In this document: positions 45,167 through 55,080 of the stretch, piece by piece
How positions within the stretch are numbered: position 1 is the stretch's first letter
Layout: the number at the start of each line of letters is the position of its first letter
The notes under the pieces: model-generated
What the model saw: the letters and a program-made list of their open reading frames with translations, nothing else
What the model was told of the DNA's origin: nothing
Databases searched by the model: none
Origin: Spirosomataceae bacterium TFI 002
GTDB taxonomy: Bacteria; Bacteroidota; Bacteroidia; Cytophagales; Spirosomataceae
Length of the DNA: 64,000 bases
Assembly (NCBI GenBank): GCA_900230115.1
Contig: LT907983.1
Coordinates: 2,418,001-2,482,000, forward strand
Direction: 5' to 3'
Program-made: the position numbers and the translations under genes

Positions 45167-45997
45167 TTAAGGCTTTTTAACCGCATTGTGTGTTTTTAGC
45201 CAATCCTCTCCTTTTTTGTCCAAAAAGAAATCCATCCAGATGTAGTACATTTCTTTACCCTCATCAACTTTTACCGAGTGGCTAGAGCCTAGAGGAATGT
45301 ATAGTAAAGAATAGGCTGGAAGGTTTATGTTGGCATTATCGGCATAAACAACCACATCATTACCCGCGAGACCAAGAAACAATTGTTCTAGCATCCCATG
45401 TTCGTGTGGGTCCACCTTATCTGGGCCTGGAGCTTGTACTGTCCCCATTGCAATTCTTGGAATATACTTATTAGGAAAAATAGTCCTGCTTATTGTGTTT
45501 GGGCTTTTAATAGGTTCTGTATAAGCCTCACAGTCAGTAAATTTTCGAAAATAAATTTCTCCCGTGTTTTCTTTTGGAAAATCCTTTAAATCTAACTTAT
45601 CCTGAGCGGTCAGCTTGCTCGATATTTTCAAGCAGTGCAGGGTGTCATTCTTGTTTGCGGTTATAGTGATGTTATTTACTGCGTTTTGAACAAGTACTGT
45701 TTCAGGAACTATGTCAAACACTTTATCTTCAGCTTGAACTTTCCCGTTTCCTTTAATGAACAAAAAAATGTTTCTGTGGCTATCGTCTTGAAGTTCTCTT
45801 TTTGCAACATCTCCTGTAAAAGAAATTTGTGTTACGGTGATTCCTCCAATCTCATTTTCGAGTATTGTTTTACTGTATTCTTTCGCATTTGCCTGTAACT
45901 CCATTGACAAATGTTCCACTGGAATTTGTTGTCCAAAACACAACACGGAGGACAGTATTGCTGTAGAAATAGCTATTAATATGGTTCTTATTCTCAT
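45167..45997 (-). CDS. Secreted cupin-domain protein
   Basis: A 276-residue protein with a signal peptide (to about residue 22, GQQIP) and a cupin-like beta-barrel in the second half. DPHEHGMLEQLFLGL (near 197) and YIPLGSSHSVKVDEG (near 230) supply the His/Glu ligands, and the first half carries a possible second, degenerate cupin. It lies 166 bases beyond the second SusD gene on the same strand, probably in its operon. A sugar-acid isomerase or binding role is possible; I do not recognise the family further. It differs from the cytoplasmic KdgF-like cupin by size and export. Confidence 0.7.
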   Translation of the reverse strand: MRIRTILIAISTAILSSVLCFGQQIPVEHLSMELQANAKEYSKTILENEIGGITVTQISFTGDVAKRELQDDSHRNIFLFIKGNGKVQAEDKVFDIVPETVLVQNAVNNITITANKNDTLHCLKISSKLTAQDKLDLKDFPKENTGEIYFRKFTDCEAYTEPIKSPNTISRTIFPNKYIPRIAMGTVQAPGPDKVDPHEHGMLEQLFLGLAGNDVVVYADNANINLPAYSLLYIPLGSSHSVKVDEGKEMYYIWMDFFLDKKGEDWLKTHNAVKKP

Positions 45998-46163
45998 TAA
46001 CCTAATTATTAATTTTTGTTCAATTTTAAACCGCTAGGGATATTCTATTCCAAAAATCTGAACGGAGCTTTCAAACTACCTATGAAAGAAAAATGAAAGC
46101 TCCTATTCAGATATTTTAGATTACGGTGAAATTAATCCCCGATTATTCAACTTGTCATTAATA

Positions 46164-47699
46164 TTAGTACCCAGGATTTTGAGGTGCTAAATTTGCATTT
46201 CTTACTAACTCATTGGCTGGCAATGGAAATAAGTAATCGCGATTTGATTGAAATTTTGCTTTTGCTCCTTCTAGCCCAGAAGCACTGAATACTCCATTTG
46301 GACCGTCTGCCAATTTTCTTCTAGCAATGTCGTACCATCTTTTGAATTCGAAAGCCAATTCCCACTTACGCTCTTCAAGTACCATTGTTCTAAAGGCATC
46401 TTGACCTAAGCTTGAAACATCCGCAGGAAATACTCTTGGGCTAGTACCCGCTGCCCCATTTCTAGCTCTTGCTCTCACTCTATTTACATAACCCGCTGCC
46501 TCAGCAGAACCTGGTGTGATTTCATTCAAAGCTTCTGCAGCAATTAATAATACCTCTGCATAACGCATCATGATGTAGTTACTTTTTGTATTTCTTCCAT
46601 TACCTTCTGCGGCTGGACCTGCCTTACGAGTATACTTTGCAATGTGAGGACGGTTATCTCCGGCAGAGAAGTACTTTGTGAAATTCGTATATGGCTCCAC
46701 TTTTCCTTTAAATACTGCAGTAGTATCTAAACTAACTGATTTTCTGTAGTCTCTACCATCCCAAGCTTTATAAACACCCATAGAAGGAACAGATACAGAC
46801 CATCCTCCACCATATCCGTATTGATCATCTGCTCTAATTCCCGTAAAGGCCGCTTGATAGTCTCTACCTTGATCACCATTAGATTGACCTATAAAGTCAA
46901 TAACAAATAGTGGCTCTTTGGAAGCATCAATTTTGGTAACGTCAAATAAGTTTTGGAAGTCAGATTCTAGACCTAAGTTATAAGTAGACTCTTTGCTTAT
47001 AATGTCTTTTGCTTCGTTATATGCATTTTGAAAATCTCCCTGTGTTAAATAAACATCTGCCAAAAAAGCACTCGCTGCTGATTTTGCAGGTAAAGCTCTT
47101 GTTACTTGTGTATTTGGCAACCATTCCTTAGCAAACTTTAAATCAGCAATTATCTTTTCATATACTGTACTTGCCGGAGTTTTACTAATTGACGAAGCCG
47201 CTTGAATGTCAGTTACTGGAGCGTCCAAATATGGAATAGCACCAAACTGTCTTACCAAGTGAAAGTATACAAACGCTCTTGCAAAATAGGCTTGTGCTAC
47301 TACTTTGTTTTTTGCTGCTTCACCTGCTTGTACCAAATCAGCACCTGCAATTGCTTGGTTTGCTGCACCTATTATTTGATATGCTTTAGGCCAATAACTA
47401 GCTATATTTGAATTATCAGCAAGCACAGCTACATCATTGAACTGAACCCTTTCTGGGTTTGTGACATTGACATTGAGGTCAACCATATCACTACGCAACA
47501 TAAGAGACATTGACATCTCCCTTGACATAAAAAACCTGTGACCCATGTGTCCGTAAGCTCCATTTACGGCAGTCTGTATATCACCCACAGATGTGAAAAA
47601 ACTTTCAGGTGCTAACAATCCAACAGGATTCTCTTCTAAATCGGAACAACCCATTATTGACAATCCAGCCAATAAGAATAAGAATTTATATTTTTTCAT
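46164..47699 (-). CDS. SusD-like lipoprotein, second pair
   Basis: A 511-residue SusD/RagB family protein. The signal peptide ends at lipobox Cys18 (SIMGCSDLE). The core has VVAQAYFARAFVYFHLVRQFGAI (near 133-155), and the C-terminal motif LEERKWELAFEFKRWYDIARR (near 440-460) ends in APQNPGY. It lies 12 bases downstream of its susC partner. The pair is unlike the first SusCD in sequence beyond shared motifs, so a different glycan or alginate fraction is likely. Confidence 0.96.
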   Translation of the reverse strand: MKKYKFLFLLAGLSIMGCSDLEENPVGLLAPESFFTSVGDIQTAVNGAYGHMGHRFFMSREMSMSLMLRSDMVDLNVNVTNPERVQFNDVAVLADNSNIASYWPKAYQIIGAANQAIAGADLVQAGEAAKNKVVAQAYFARAFVYFHLVRQFGAIPYLDAPVTDIQAASSISKTPASTVYEKIIADLKFAKEWLPNTQVTRALPAKSAASAFLADVYLTQGDFQNAYNEAKDIISKESTYNLGLESDFQNLFDVTKIDASKEPLFVIDFIGQSNGDQGRDYQAAFTGIRADDQYGYGGGWSVSVPSMGVYKAWDGRDYRKSVSLDTTAVFKGKVEPYTNFTKYFSAGDNRPHIAKYTRKAGPAAEGNGRNTKSNYIMMRYAEVLLIAAEALNEITPGSAEAAGYVNRVRARARNGAAGTSPRVFPADVSSLGQDAFRTMVLEERKWELAFEFKRWYDIARRKLADGPNGVFSASGLEGAKAKFQSNRDYLFPLPANELVRNANLAPQNPGY

Positions 47700-47711
47700 C
47701 TTTCTGATTAT

Positions 47712-50700
47712 TTAAAATTTTAAGTTTAAACTAAAGTTGACAGATTTTACTGTTGGGAAATTTCCAAAATCGAAACCTTGAGTAGTATTTCCTGATGAAC
47801 TATCACCACCACCAGCACCGAAGTAACTTACTTCAGGATCTAGTCCAGAGTATTTAGTAAAGGTTAATAGGTTTTGTGCACTTACAGATAGCCTGATGTT
47901 TTCCATACGTAGTTTTTGAGCAAAATCAGAAGGTAAACTATATCCCAATGCTATGTTTTTTAATCTAGTGTAGCTTCCATCCTCAACAAAGCGAGACGAA
48001 ATCTCTCTTCCTCTGTTTCCAACTACACGAGGAATATCAGTATCCGTATTTGTTGGAGTCCAAGCATTTAAAACATCTCTAAGAGCATTAGAATCTCCGT
48101 TTAACAATTGTACTCTTGTAAGGTTAAATACATCCCCACCGTAAGCTCCTTGAAAGAAGATATTTAAGTCAAAGTTTTTGTATGAGAAGTTGTTAGTAAT
48201 ACCCATTGTAAAGTCTGGGTTTGGGTTTCCAATTATTTTTTGATCCGCGGTTGTAATTGCACCACTTCCATCTACATCGGTAAATAATGGGTCACCAGCT
48301 TTAGCTCCTTGAAAAGTAGCTGTTCCTGCAGGTAAGTTATCTCCCTGAAAAACACCTTTGTATTCATAGCCCCAAAAAACACCTGCAGCTTCACCTTCTC
48401 TCAATACGTGTGTACGAGCTACACTAAAATAACCTGGAGACGCATCTAAAAATACATCAATACCATTTATCAATGATACTACCGTATTTTTATTGGTAGA
48501 CCAGTTAAAATCCGTTGACCAGCTGAAGTTAGCTTTGTTAACATTTCGTGTATTCAAAGTAGCTTCAAACCCCTTATTATTAATTTCCCCTACGTTTCTA
48601 ATACTAGCCAATGTCTGAAACCCAAGATATTCTGGTTGGCTTTGATCGGCCAATAAAAGATCTTTTGTATCAATGTTGTAGTAGTCCAAGGCTAGAGAAA
48701 CTCTATTATTGAACATGCCTAAGTCTAAGCCAATGTTAGTTTGGTAAGAGGACTCCCATTTCAAATTAAGGTTAGCAGACTGATCTGGCACAACAGCATT
48801 TACTACCTGTCCGTTTATTCCGGTAAATATGGTTCCAAATTTTGCTAAAGACTGATAAGCATCAATGGCTTGGTTACCAGTAACACCATAACTAGCTCTT
48901 AGTTTCAAGTTTGAAATTTTATCACTGTCTTTTAAGAAGCTCTCATTTGAGATTCTCCAACCAATCGCACCAGATGGGAAGATTGCATATTTGTTGTTTG
49001 CAGCAAAGTTAGAAGCACCGTCTCTTCTTACTGTAGCAGTAATCAAGTACTTATCATCATAGTCAAAATTTAACCTTCCAAATTGTGATTGAATTTCTTG
49101 TTCTGTGAAAGAAGAAGTAGGTACCGTCGTAACAGAACTTCCGGCCAAATTAAAGTAAGAAAAGCTGTCAGAAGTAAAACCAGAAGCACCTGCAGAGAAT
49201 CTTTCGGTAGCTGACTTTTGATATGAATAACCAGCCAATAGAGATAAGTTACCTTTCCCAATTCCTTTATTATAAGTTAAGTAGTTCTCACTCAAAAGAT
49301 TGGTTTTTCTAAAGTTGGCAATACTAGCCTTTCCGCCCGTACCACCACCAGCTGTAATTATTAATGTAGATGGTCTGAAAAGTCCGAATGTTTGATTTGC
49401 AGAACTAAAACCTAAAGTTGTCTTAAATGTCAAGTTCTTTATGATTTCATAGTTGGCGTATAGGTTTGCTCTGTAATCATCTGACTTGGTATTATTTACA
49501 CTTTCAGTAGCAACTGAGTAAGGATTATCAATGTTGTCGCCTATTGAGTTTATAGAGTTTAAGCCATTTGCGTCTTTCACTCCTAGGTCGGGTATAAACC
49601 TGAACATCAAAGAAATAACATCATCTCCACCACCATTGGCTGTTTCTCCAGTTGACTGGGTAGGAACTCCATCTTTGACTCCGCGATTACCATATACATT
49701 GAATCCGAGTTTCAATTTATCAGTTAGCTGAGCATCTATATTAGAAAGAAAAGTGATTTTCTCGTAATCAGAGTTTACGATTACACCGTTTTGCTTAAAG
49801 TAGTTAGCTGAGGCATAAAAGTTAACGTTTTCTTTTCCTCCCGAAAAAGAGAACTGATGATTGGAAGTGTTACCAGTCCTGTACAATAGGTCTTGCCAAT
49901 CAGTATTTGCTGGCCCTTGAACATAGCTTGGGTTTATTGCCTGTTGATAAGTCGCAAATTCACTTGCATTCAAAAGATCCAATCTGTTTGCTGTATTTTG
50001 AACAGAATAGTTAGAGTTCAATTCCGCAGATAGCTTTCCACTTTTTCCTTTTTTCGTAGATACCAAGACCACTCCATTAGAGCCTCTAGAACCATAAATT
50101 GCAGTGGCAGAAGCGTCTTTCAACACCTCAATAGATGCTATGTCATTTGGCTGAGGCATTGTTGCACCCACAAAACCGTCAACAACAATAAGTGGAGTAC
50201 TACTCGCACTAATAGAAGTATTACCTCTTATCTTGATACTGATAGGAGCTCCTGGTTCGCCACCATTATTTGACTGAACCACAACTCCTGCAGCACGCCC
50301 TTGAAGAGCTTGTTCTGCATTTGATAAAGGAAACGCATTTAACTCTTCAGATTTGATTGAAGATACTGCACCAGTTATGTCACTCTTTTTTTGTGAACCA
50401 TATCCTACTACAACTACCTCCTCAAGAAGGTCTGAACTTAATAGAAGTGATACATCCACACGACTACGATTGCTTACTAATACCTCTTGCTTCGAATATC
50501 CAATAAAACTGAATACTAAAGTTGCACTCTCAGGTACTTTTAATTGATAATTCCCGTCCGAATCGGTTATTGTTCCATTTGAACTACCCTTTACGATTAC
50601 ACTCACTCCGGGAAGTGTTGCGTTATCCTCACTAGCAGTAACCTGACCACTTACTGTTTTATCTTGACCATAAGTCTTGACTAACATTCCAAAAACCATT

Positions 50701-50759
50701 GCCACGGACATTCCGCTTATCAAAAGCCTTTTACATTGAGAAATAAGTTTTAATTTCAT
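47712..50759 (-). CDS. SusC/RagA-type TonB-dependent transporter, second pair
   Basis: A 1015-residue outer-membrane importer with signal sequence, a CarboxypepD_reg-like domain (from VSGQVTASEDNATLPGVSV, about 35), TonB box-like EEVVVVGYGSQKKSD (about 114-128), plug (IRGNTSISASSTPLIVVDGFVG near 180) and barrel ending in LKF. The ATG start at 50759 is followed by a basic, hydrophobic leader that is very like that of the other SusC. Three operator-like sites lie about 180 bases upstream, between this gene and the divergent lacI. Confidence 0.96.
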   Translation of the reverse strand: MKLKLISQCKRLLISGMSVAMVFGMLVKTYGQDKTVSGQVTASEDNATLPGVSVIVKGSSNGTITDSDGNYQLKVPESATLVFSFIGYSKQEVLVSNRSRVDVSLLLSSDLLEEVVVVGYGSQKKSDITGAVSSIKSEELNAFPLSNAEQALQGRAAGVVVQSNNGGEPGAPISIKIRGNTSISASSTPLIVVDGFVGATMPQPNDIASIEVLKDASATAIYGSRGSNGVVLVSTKKGKSGKLSAELNSNYSVQNTANRLDLLNASEFATYQQAINPSYVQGPANTDWQDLLYRTGNTSNHQFSFSGGKENVNFYASANYFKQNGVIVNSDYEKITFLSNIDAQLTDKLKLGFNVYGNRGVKDGVPTQSTGETANGGGDDVISLMFRFIPDLGVKDANGLNSINSIGDNIDNPYSVATESVNNTKSDDYRANLYANYEIIKNLTFKTTLGFSSANQTFGLFRPSTLIITAGGGTGGKASIANFRKTNLLSENYLTYNKGIGKGNLSLLAGYSYQKSATERFSAGASGFTSDSFSYFNLAGSSVTTVPTSSFTEQEIQSQFGRLNFDYDDKYLITATVRRDGASNFAANNKYAIFPSGAIGWRISNESFLKDSDKISNLKLRASYGVTGNQAIDAYQSLAKFGTIFTGINGQVVNAVVPDQSANLNLKWESSYQTNIGLDLGMFNNRVSLALDYYNIDTKDLLLADQSQPEYLGFQTLASIRNVGEINNKGFEATLNTRNVNKANFSWSTDFNWSTNKNTVVSLINGIDVFLDASPGYFSVARTHVLREGEAAGVFWGYEYKGVFQGDNLPAGTATFQGAKAGDPLFTDVDGSGAITTADQKIIGNPNPDFTMGITNNFSYKNFDLNIFFQGAYGGDVFNLTRVQLLNGDSNALRDVLNAWTPTNTDTDIPRVVGNRGREISSRFVEDGSYTRLKNIALGYSLPSDFAQKLRMENIRLSVSAQNLLTFTKYSGLDPEVSYFGAGGGDSSSGNTTQGFDFGNFPTVKSVNFSLNLKF

Positions 50760-51112
50760 ATTGAAACTTTGTTTGGGTTTAATAACATTTTAGAAATTTC
50801 AGTTCTTTAAATAATACAATTATTTTTAACGGACGACGAATATGACACACGTCAACTATTTAGCTAAGCTATGAGCTAAAATTGAATTATCAGCAGATTT
50901 ATTTTAATAATAAGAACTTTTTTGAGCCATATTTTGGCGAAACGATTGCGGAAACGTTTCCGAGAACGTTTGCACAATTTTAATAAATTATTGAAATATT
51001 ACATTTTTTTATTGTATTTTTGGCAAAAGAAGAAAAATTGGAGGATTTGATTGAAATATTCCAGCATAGCTATTTTGGGTACACTAGTTGAACAATCTTG
51101 AAATAATCAAAT
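50760..51112. promoter_or_regulatory. Divergent control region between susC (second pair) and lacI
   Basis: A 353-base AT-rich region. The inverted repeat TTTAGCT/AGCTAAA (50859-50865 and 50874-50880) is present beside the operators. AATAATACAATTAT is shared with the other susC region near 44447-44460 and may be part of a promoter. No gene is seen in it. Confidence 0.75.
50937..50975. promoter_or_regulatory. LacI-type operator triplet
   Basis: A perfect 14-base palindrome CGGAAACGTTTCCG at 50949-50962, flanked on each side by a degenerate copy: gcGAAACGATTgcg (about 50937-50950) and gagAACGTTTgca (50962-50974). The tandem arrangement, position in the divergent region and core AAACGTTT match LacI/GalR-family operators. 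Confidence 0.8.
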
Positions 51113-52132
51113 ATGAGAAGTAAAGCTCCGACCATTAAAGACATCGCGAAAGAAGTAGGCGTTTCTATCTCAACGGTTTCTAGGGCATTGAGAGATATGC
51201 CAGAAATTTCGGCGGAAACAAAAAAAAGGATACTCGACTACTCCAAAGAAATTGACTACCAACCCAATATGGTTGCGACTAGCTTGGTAAAGCGGAATTC
51301 ACACCTTATAGGCGTTCTAGTACCTAACATGGATTACTTCTTTGCTACTGCAGTAAAAGGAATTGATGAGGCAGCCATGGAAGCAGGTTATACTGTTGTA
51401 ATATCTCAATCAAACGAGTCTTACGGAAGAGAAGTCGCAAATACGCAGCGGTTAATCAACTCTCAGGTAGAGGGCCTCATCGTATCGCTGAGTAGTGAGA
51501 CTCAGAACCTCGATCACTTTAAAAGAATACAAAAGAAAGAAATACCCTTGGTTATATTCGACAGAGATTGTCCTGAATTAGAGGCATCAAAGGTTTTGCT
51601 CGATAACGAACAAGGTGGGTGGCTAGCTACTAAACACTTGATAGAACAAGGTTGCAAAAGAATTGCTTTTTTAGGTGCTCAAAAACAACTCTCCATTAGT
51701 ATTAGTAGAGAAAAAGGCTACCGAAGAGCTTTGGAAGAAGCCGGAATTCCTTATCGCCCTGAATTGATCATTCATGGGGAATTCGACAAAGATGACGCCT
51801 ACATTAGAACCATGGAAGAGCTAAGAAAACAACAAAAACCAGACGGTATTTTCGCAGTGAGTGATAGACTTGCTATAGGTTCCTACATGGCAATTAAAGA
51901 CAAGGGGCTTAAAATGCCAGAGGACATCGCTCTTGTTGGATTTAATGATGAACCTATCACTAGCTTACTGTTTCCATCAATAAGCAGCATATCACAGCCA
52001 GCATTTGAAATGGGTAAAACTGCAGCAAGGTTATTTATAGAACACCTAAACAGTGAATCCTATATGGACCACAAAAAAGTGGTTTTCAAACCTGAACTCA
52101 TCATTAGAGATTCATCGAATAGAAATAAGTAA
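51113..52132 (+). CDS. LacI-family transcriptional regulator
   Basis: A 339-residue regulator. The N-terminal LacI helix-turn-helix TIKDIAKEVGVSISTVSRAL (about 7-26) is complete, with the hinge helix QPNMVATSL near 52-60. A periplasmic-binding-protein-like effector domain follows (HLIGVLVPNMDYFFATAVKG and on). It is divergent from the second SusC gene, and the palindromes between them resemble its operator. It probably represses (or in Bacteroidota sometimes activates) the alginate and second SusCD genes, with a uronate or related sugar acid as effector; this is inference. Confidence 0.94.
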   Translation: MRSKAPTIKDIAKEVGVSISTVSRALRDMPEISAETKKRILDYSKEIDYQPNMVATSLVKRNSHLIGVLVPNMDYFFATAVKGIDEAAMEAGYTVVISQSNESYGREVANTQRLINSQVEGLIVSLSSETQNLDHFKRIQKKEIPLVIFDRDCPELEASKVLLDNEQGGWLATKHLIEQGCKRIAFLGAQKQLSISISREKGYRRALEEAGIPYRPELIIHGEFDKDDAYIRTMEELRKQQKPDGIFAVSDRLAIGSYMAIKDKGLKMPEDIALVGFNDEPITSLLFPSISSISQPAFEMGKTAARLFIEHLNSESYMDHKKVVFKPELIIRDSSNRNK

Positions 52133-52139
52133 CATTTGC

Positions 52140-53813
52140 TTAGGGTACAACTTTATAAACCATGCCATCTTGCTTGGTAAAAAAATATAGCTCGCCATCG
52201 GCATCTTTTCCCATCCTAAGATCTGCCCGCCAAGAGTTTTGAGTGAGATCATTGAACGAAACTATTTTACCATCGAGCGATACTTGAAACTCTTTGACCT
52301 CTGCCCTACTTCCTTCCAAAACATCTTTTTCTTCCACATAAAGCAGACGAGTATATGAGATACTCGAAAAGAAAATCTTCCCTTTCATAGCTGGAACCTT
52401 GGTACCTGTATATTCCAGAATTGTAGAAATAGCTCCTATCTCGTCATGATCTATTTCAACAGCAGGTAAATTAAAATCATTTAGAGATTCATTGGGTGGT
52501 ATATCGTACACATTATCAAGGTCCCCTAGCTCATTTATTCTTAGACTCCCCTCACGAAGCGGCCAACCAAAATCAGAGCCTGGATGTGCTAAATTGATAG
52601 TCTCAATTTGTTTTTGACCAATATTTGCAATGAGAAGTTTGCCCGAAGTGGTCCATGTAAATCGGTGGGGATTCCTAAAACCCATACAATAAATCTCACC
52701 CCTATTTGCAGTACCTGCATATGGGTTACTCTCTGGATTTCCATATTTTCCATTTGCACTATTTCGTCCTAGTGGATCTATTCTGAGTACATTTCCCCAA
52801 ATATTTTTCTTGTTATGAGGCAGAAAAAGATAACCAGACTCCACTGACCCTCCATCGCCTATGCCAATGTAAAGCTTGCCATAATCTTCGCTTGTTTTAT
52901 TTGCAAAAGGATTAAAAGCAATCTCCTGAACACCATGCAAACCTGTTACCATATCCACTCGCATCATTTCGCGTGGCGTTGCTACAGTGGGTACCTGCAT
53001 TGGATCATTGGTTTTCCATTCATTCACAACCCATTGTATGGTAACTTTTATTGAGTCATCATAATTAAAATCTGCCTTGGCAGACCCTGGTGCCTCCGTA
53101 TGGGTGGTATAAAACAATCCATTGTTCGCAAAGTCTGGATGAAAAGCAAACGCTCCAAAACCAGTTGCCAAACCCGGCTTATCTATAAAGTTGGGAAAGA
53201 ATTTAGTGATATCAATATATAGCTCCGACCCTTTTTCACTGATCCTATATAGCTTTCCTCTTAAATCTACAATGTAGTTTTCTTTACTTTGAGGCTGAAA
53301 ACTCATCAGCGAAAGTCTTGCAAGTGGCTTTTTATCACTTGATGGTGTTACTTGCACATAAGGTTCTATTTTCAAAACCAAATCAGACATTGGGATCTTC
53401 TCTGGAATGGGATCTTTGATAGGTTCTCCAAAATCCCTTGTCGCTTTTTGATCAGGAGCTGGCTGAGCTGCTATATACGCAACAATGGCCTTGAGTTCTT
53501 TTGATGGAAAATGATCAAATGAAGGCATCACAGTCTTATACTTTCCTAATAACATAACCGCTCTTTCATCTCCACTATTTATTACCTCTTGTGGATTTTT
53601 TATAAAAGATGCAATCCAATCATTGGAAACAGACGAGGATAATCCACCTAACTGTGGGCCTATTCCGTTTTGAACAAAATTATGGCAACCACTACAGTTT
53701 TGGTCAAAAAGCTGTTGTCCCTTTGTAATCGATTTCGTTTTCCGCACATTTTTTTGACCAAAAGCAGAAATACAAAAGATGGATACAAAAAGAAATGTAA
53801 ATGCGTTTTTCAT
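52140..53813 (-). CDS. Cytochrome c - sugar dehydrogenase (GSDH) fusion
   Basis: A 557-residue exported redox protein. The signal peptide ends near residue 20 (FGQ). A small class I cytochrome c domain has the heme motif C40-S-G-C43-H44 and probable axial Met96 (VMPSFD). From about 135 to the end is a six-bladed glucose/sorbosone dehydrogenase propeller (PF07995 type), with GFGAFAFHPDFA near 215, YIGIGDGG near 316 and GFRNPHRFTW near 375. Such enzymes use PQQ and pass electrons to the attached heme. The substrate is a sugar or sugar acid; a link to alginate monomers is only a guess. It converges with lacI, 7 bases apart. Confidence 0.9.
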   Translation of the reverse strand: MKNAFTFLFVSIFCISAFGQKNVRKTKSITKGQQLFDQNCSGCHNFVQNGIGPQLGGLSSSVSNDWIASFIKNPQEVINSGDERAVMLLGKYKTVMPSFDHFPSKELKAIVAYIAAQPAPDQKATRDFGEPIKDPIPEKIPMSDLVLKIEPYVQVTPSSDKKPLARLSLMSFQPQSKENYIVDLRGKLYRISEKGSELYIDITKFFPNFIDKPGLATGFGAFAFHPDFANNGLFYTTHTEAPGSAKADFNYDDSIKVTIQWVVNEWKTNDPMQVPTVATPREMMRVDMVTGLHGVQEIAFNPFANKTSEDYGKLYIGIGDGGSVESGYLFLPHNKKNIWGNVLRIDPLGRNSANGKYGNPESNPYAGTANRGEIYCMGFRNPHRFTWTTSGKLLIANIGQKQIETINLAHPGSDFGWPLREGSLRINELGDLDNVYDIPPNESLNDFNLPAVEIDHDEIGAISTILEYTGTKVPAMKGKIFFSSISYTRLLYVEEKDVLEGSRAEVKEFQVSLDGKIVSFNDLTQNSWRADLRMGKDADGELYFFTKQDGMVYKVVP

Positions 53814-53944
53814 TATAAGGTTGAATATAGAGATAACAAATATGGTAATTTTATAGACTTACCTGTTAGTACTTATTGTGCGAATAATAAACTCATTTAA
53901 GCTAAAAGAACTTTGTTCTACTATTTAGCCTGAAATATAGCATG

Positions 53945-53971
53945 AGCTATCATGTCCAACTTATGATAGCT
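53945..53971. repeat. Perfect inverted repeat in non-coding stretch
   Basis: AGCTATCAT (53945-53953) and ATGATAGCT (53963-53971) with a 9-base spacer, followed by TTTTAT. It lies between the divergent sugar dehydrogenase and EamA genes, so it is an operator or an RNA hairpin; the sequence does not decide. Confidence 0.5.
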
Positions 53972-54106
53972 TTTATCAAAATGCCTACACTCGCTTAACT
54001 AAGCTGTACTTTTTGTGAAAGGGCTTTCTGTAACTAAATAGAAAATATTGCTTTATCAGCTTCCATAAATTCTTTAGAACTTTGCGTAACAAATCAAGAG
54101 TTATTT

Positions 54107-54988
54107 GTGACTGAAAAACAGACAGGTGTAATATTAGTAGCTATTGGAGCAGTTTTATTTTCGGCAAAAGCAATTTTCATCAAACTCGCTTATGCTCAAT
54201 ATGAGGTAGATGATATTACATTACTCACCTTAAGGTTTGGTTTTGCTTTGCCATTTTTCTTCGCAATAGCAGTTTATCGTTCACGCAAAGGCAAGTTCAA
54301 GTCAATTGCAAAAAGAGATTGGTTGATCATTGCATTGCTTTCCATGCTTGGCTACTATATCGCAAGTTATTTTGACTTCATGGGTTTAAAATACATCACT
54401 GCGGGGCTTGAGCGAATCATTTTGTTCATATACCCTACCCTTGTGGTAATATTTTCGAGTCTTTTTTTGGGAAAAAGCATCTCTCGCAATGCATATATCG
54501 CTTTAGGAGTCACCTACTTGGGTATCATCATTATTGCTTTTGACCCACATATTTTTGAAACTCCTAATCTGATCAAAGGAGGTAGCATGATATTGATTAG
54601 TGCCATTACCTATGCACTCTATTTAGTTTTTGGCGGGGAACAAATAAACAAGTACGGCTCAGCCAACTTTAACAGTATCGCTATGGTATTTTCTTCTTTT
54701 TATGTGCTTATACATTTCTCTGCAGTTCAGCATCAAGATATATTTAGCTTAGAGCCTGGCCTGTACGCTTACGGAATGGCATTGGCTATATTTAGCACCA
54801 TATTACCCACATTCATGGTAATGGAGGGTATCAAGCTCTTAGGAGCAAACCTAGGAAGCATAGTCGCCAGTATTGGTCCGGTGTCTACAATAGTATTAGG
54901 ATATTTTTTCCTAGGTGAGAGTTTTACCTTTCAAGAATTGATAGGCTCTGCATTTGTACTTGGCGGAGTTTTGATGATTGGGAAGTGA
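54107..54988 (+). CDS. EamA/DMT-family transporter
   Basis: A 293-residue inner-membrane protein with ten hydrophobic spans in two EamA repeats, e.g. ILVAIGAVLFSAKAIFIKLAY (about 9-29) and ISAITYALYLVFGGE (about 165-179). Members export metabolites such as amino acids or nucleosides; the substrate cannot be read. The start is a GTG at 54107, since no ATG fits the first span. It stands alone, 119 bases before the next gene. Confidence 0.88.
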   Translation: MTEKQTGVILVAIGAVLFSAKAIFIKLAYAQYEVDDITLLTLRFGFALPFFFAIAVYRSRKGKFKSIAKRDWLIIALLSMLGYYIASYFDFMGLKYITAGLERIILFIYPTLVVIFSSLFLGKSISRNAYIALGVTYLGIIIIAFDPHIFETPNLIKGGSMILISAITYALYLVFGGEQINKYGSANFNSIAMVFSSFYVLIHFSAVQHQDIFSLEPGLYAYGMALAIFSTILPTFMVMEGIKLLGANLGSIVASIGPVSTIVLGYFFLGESFTFQELIGSAFVLGGVLMIGK

Positions 54989-55080
54989 AAATATATAACA
55001 CAAAATTATTATCCCTCGGGTTAAATATTAAAAAATTAAACTATTGATTTTGTTATCTTTGATATAACTAAATCCAACTT

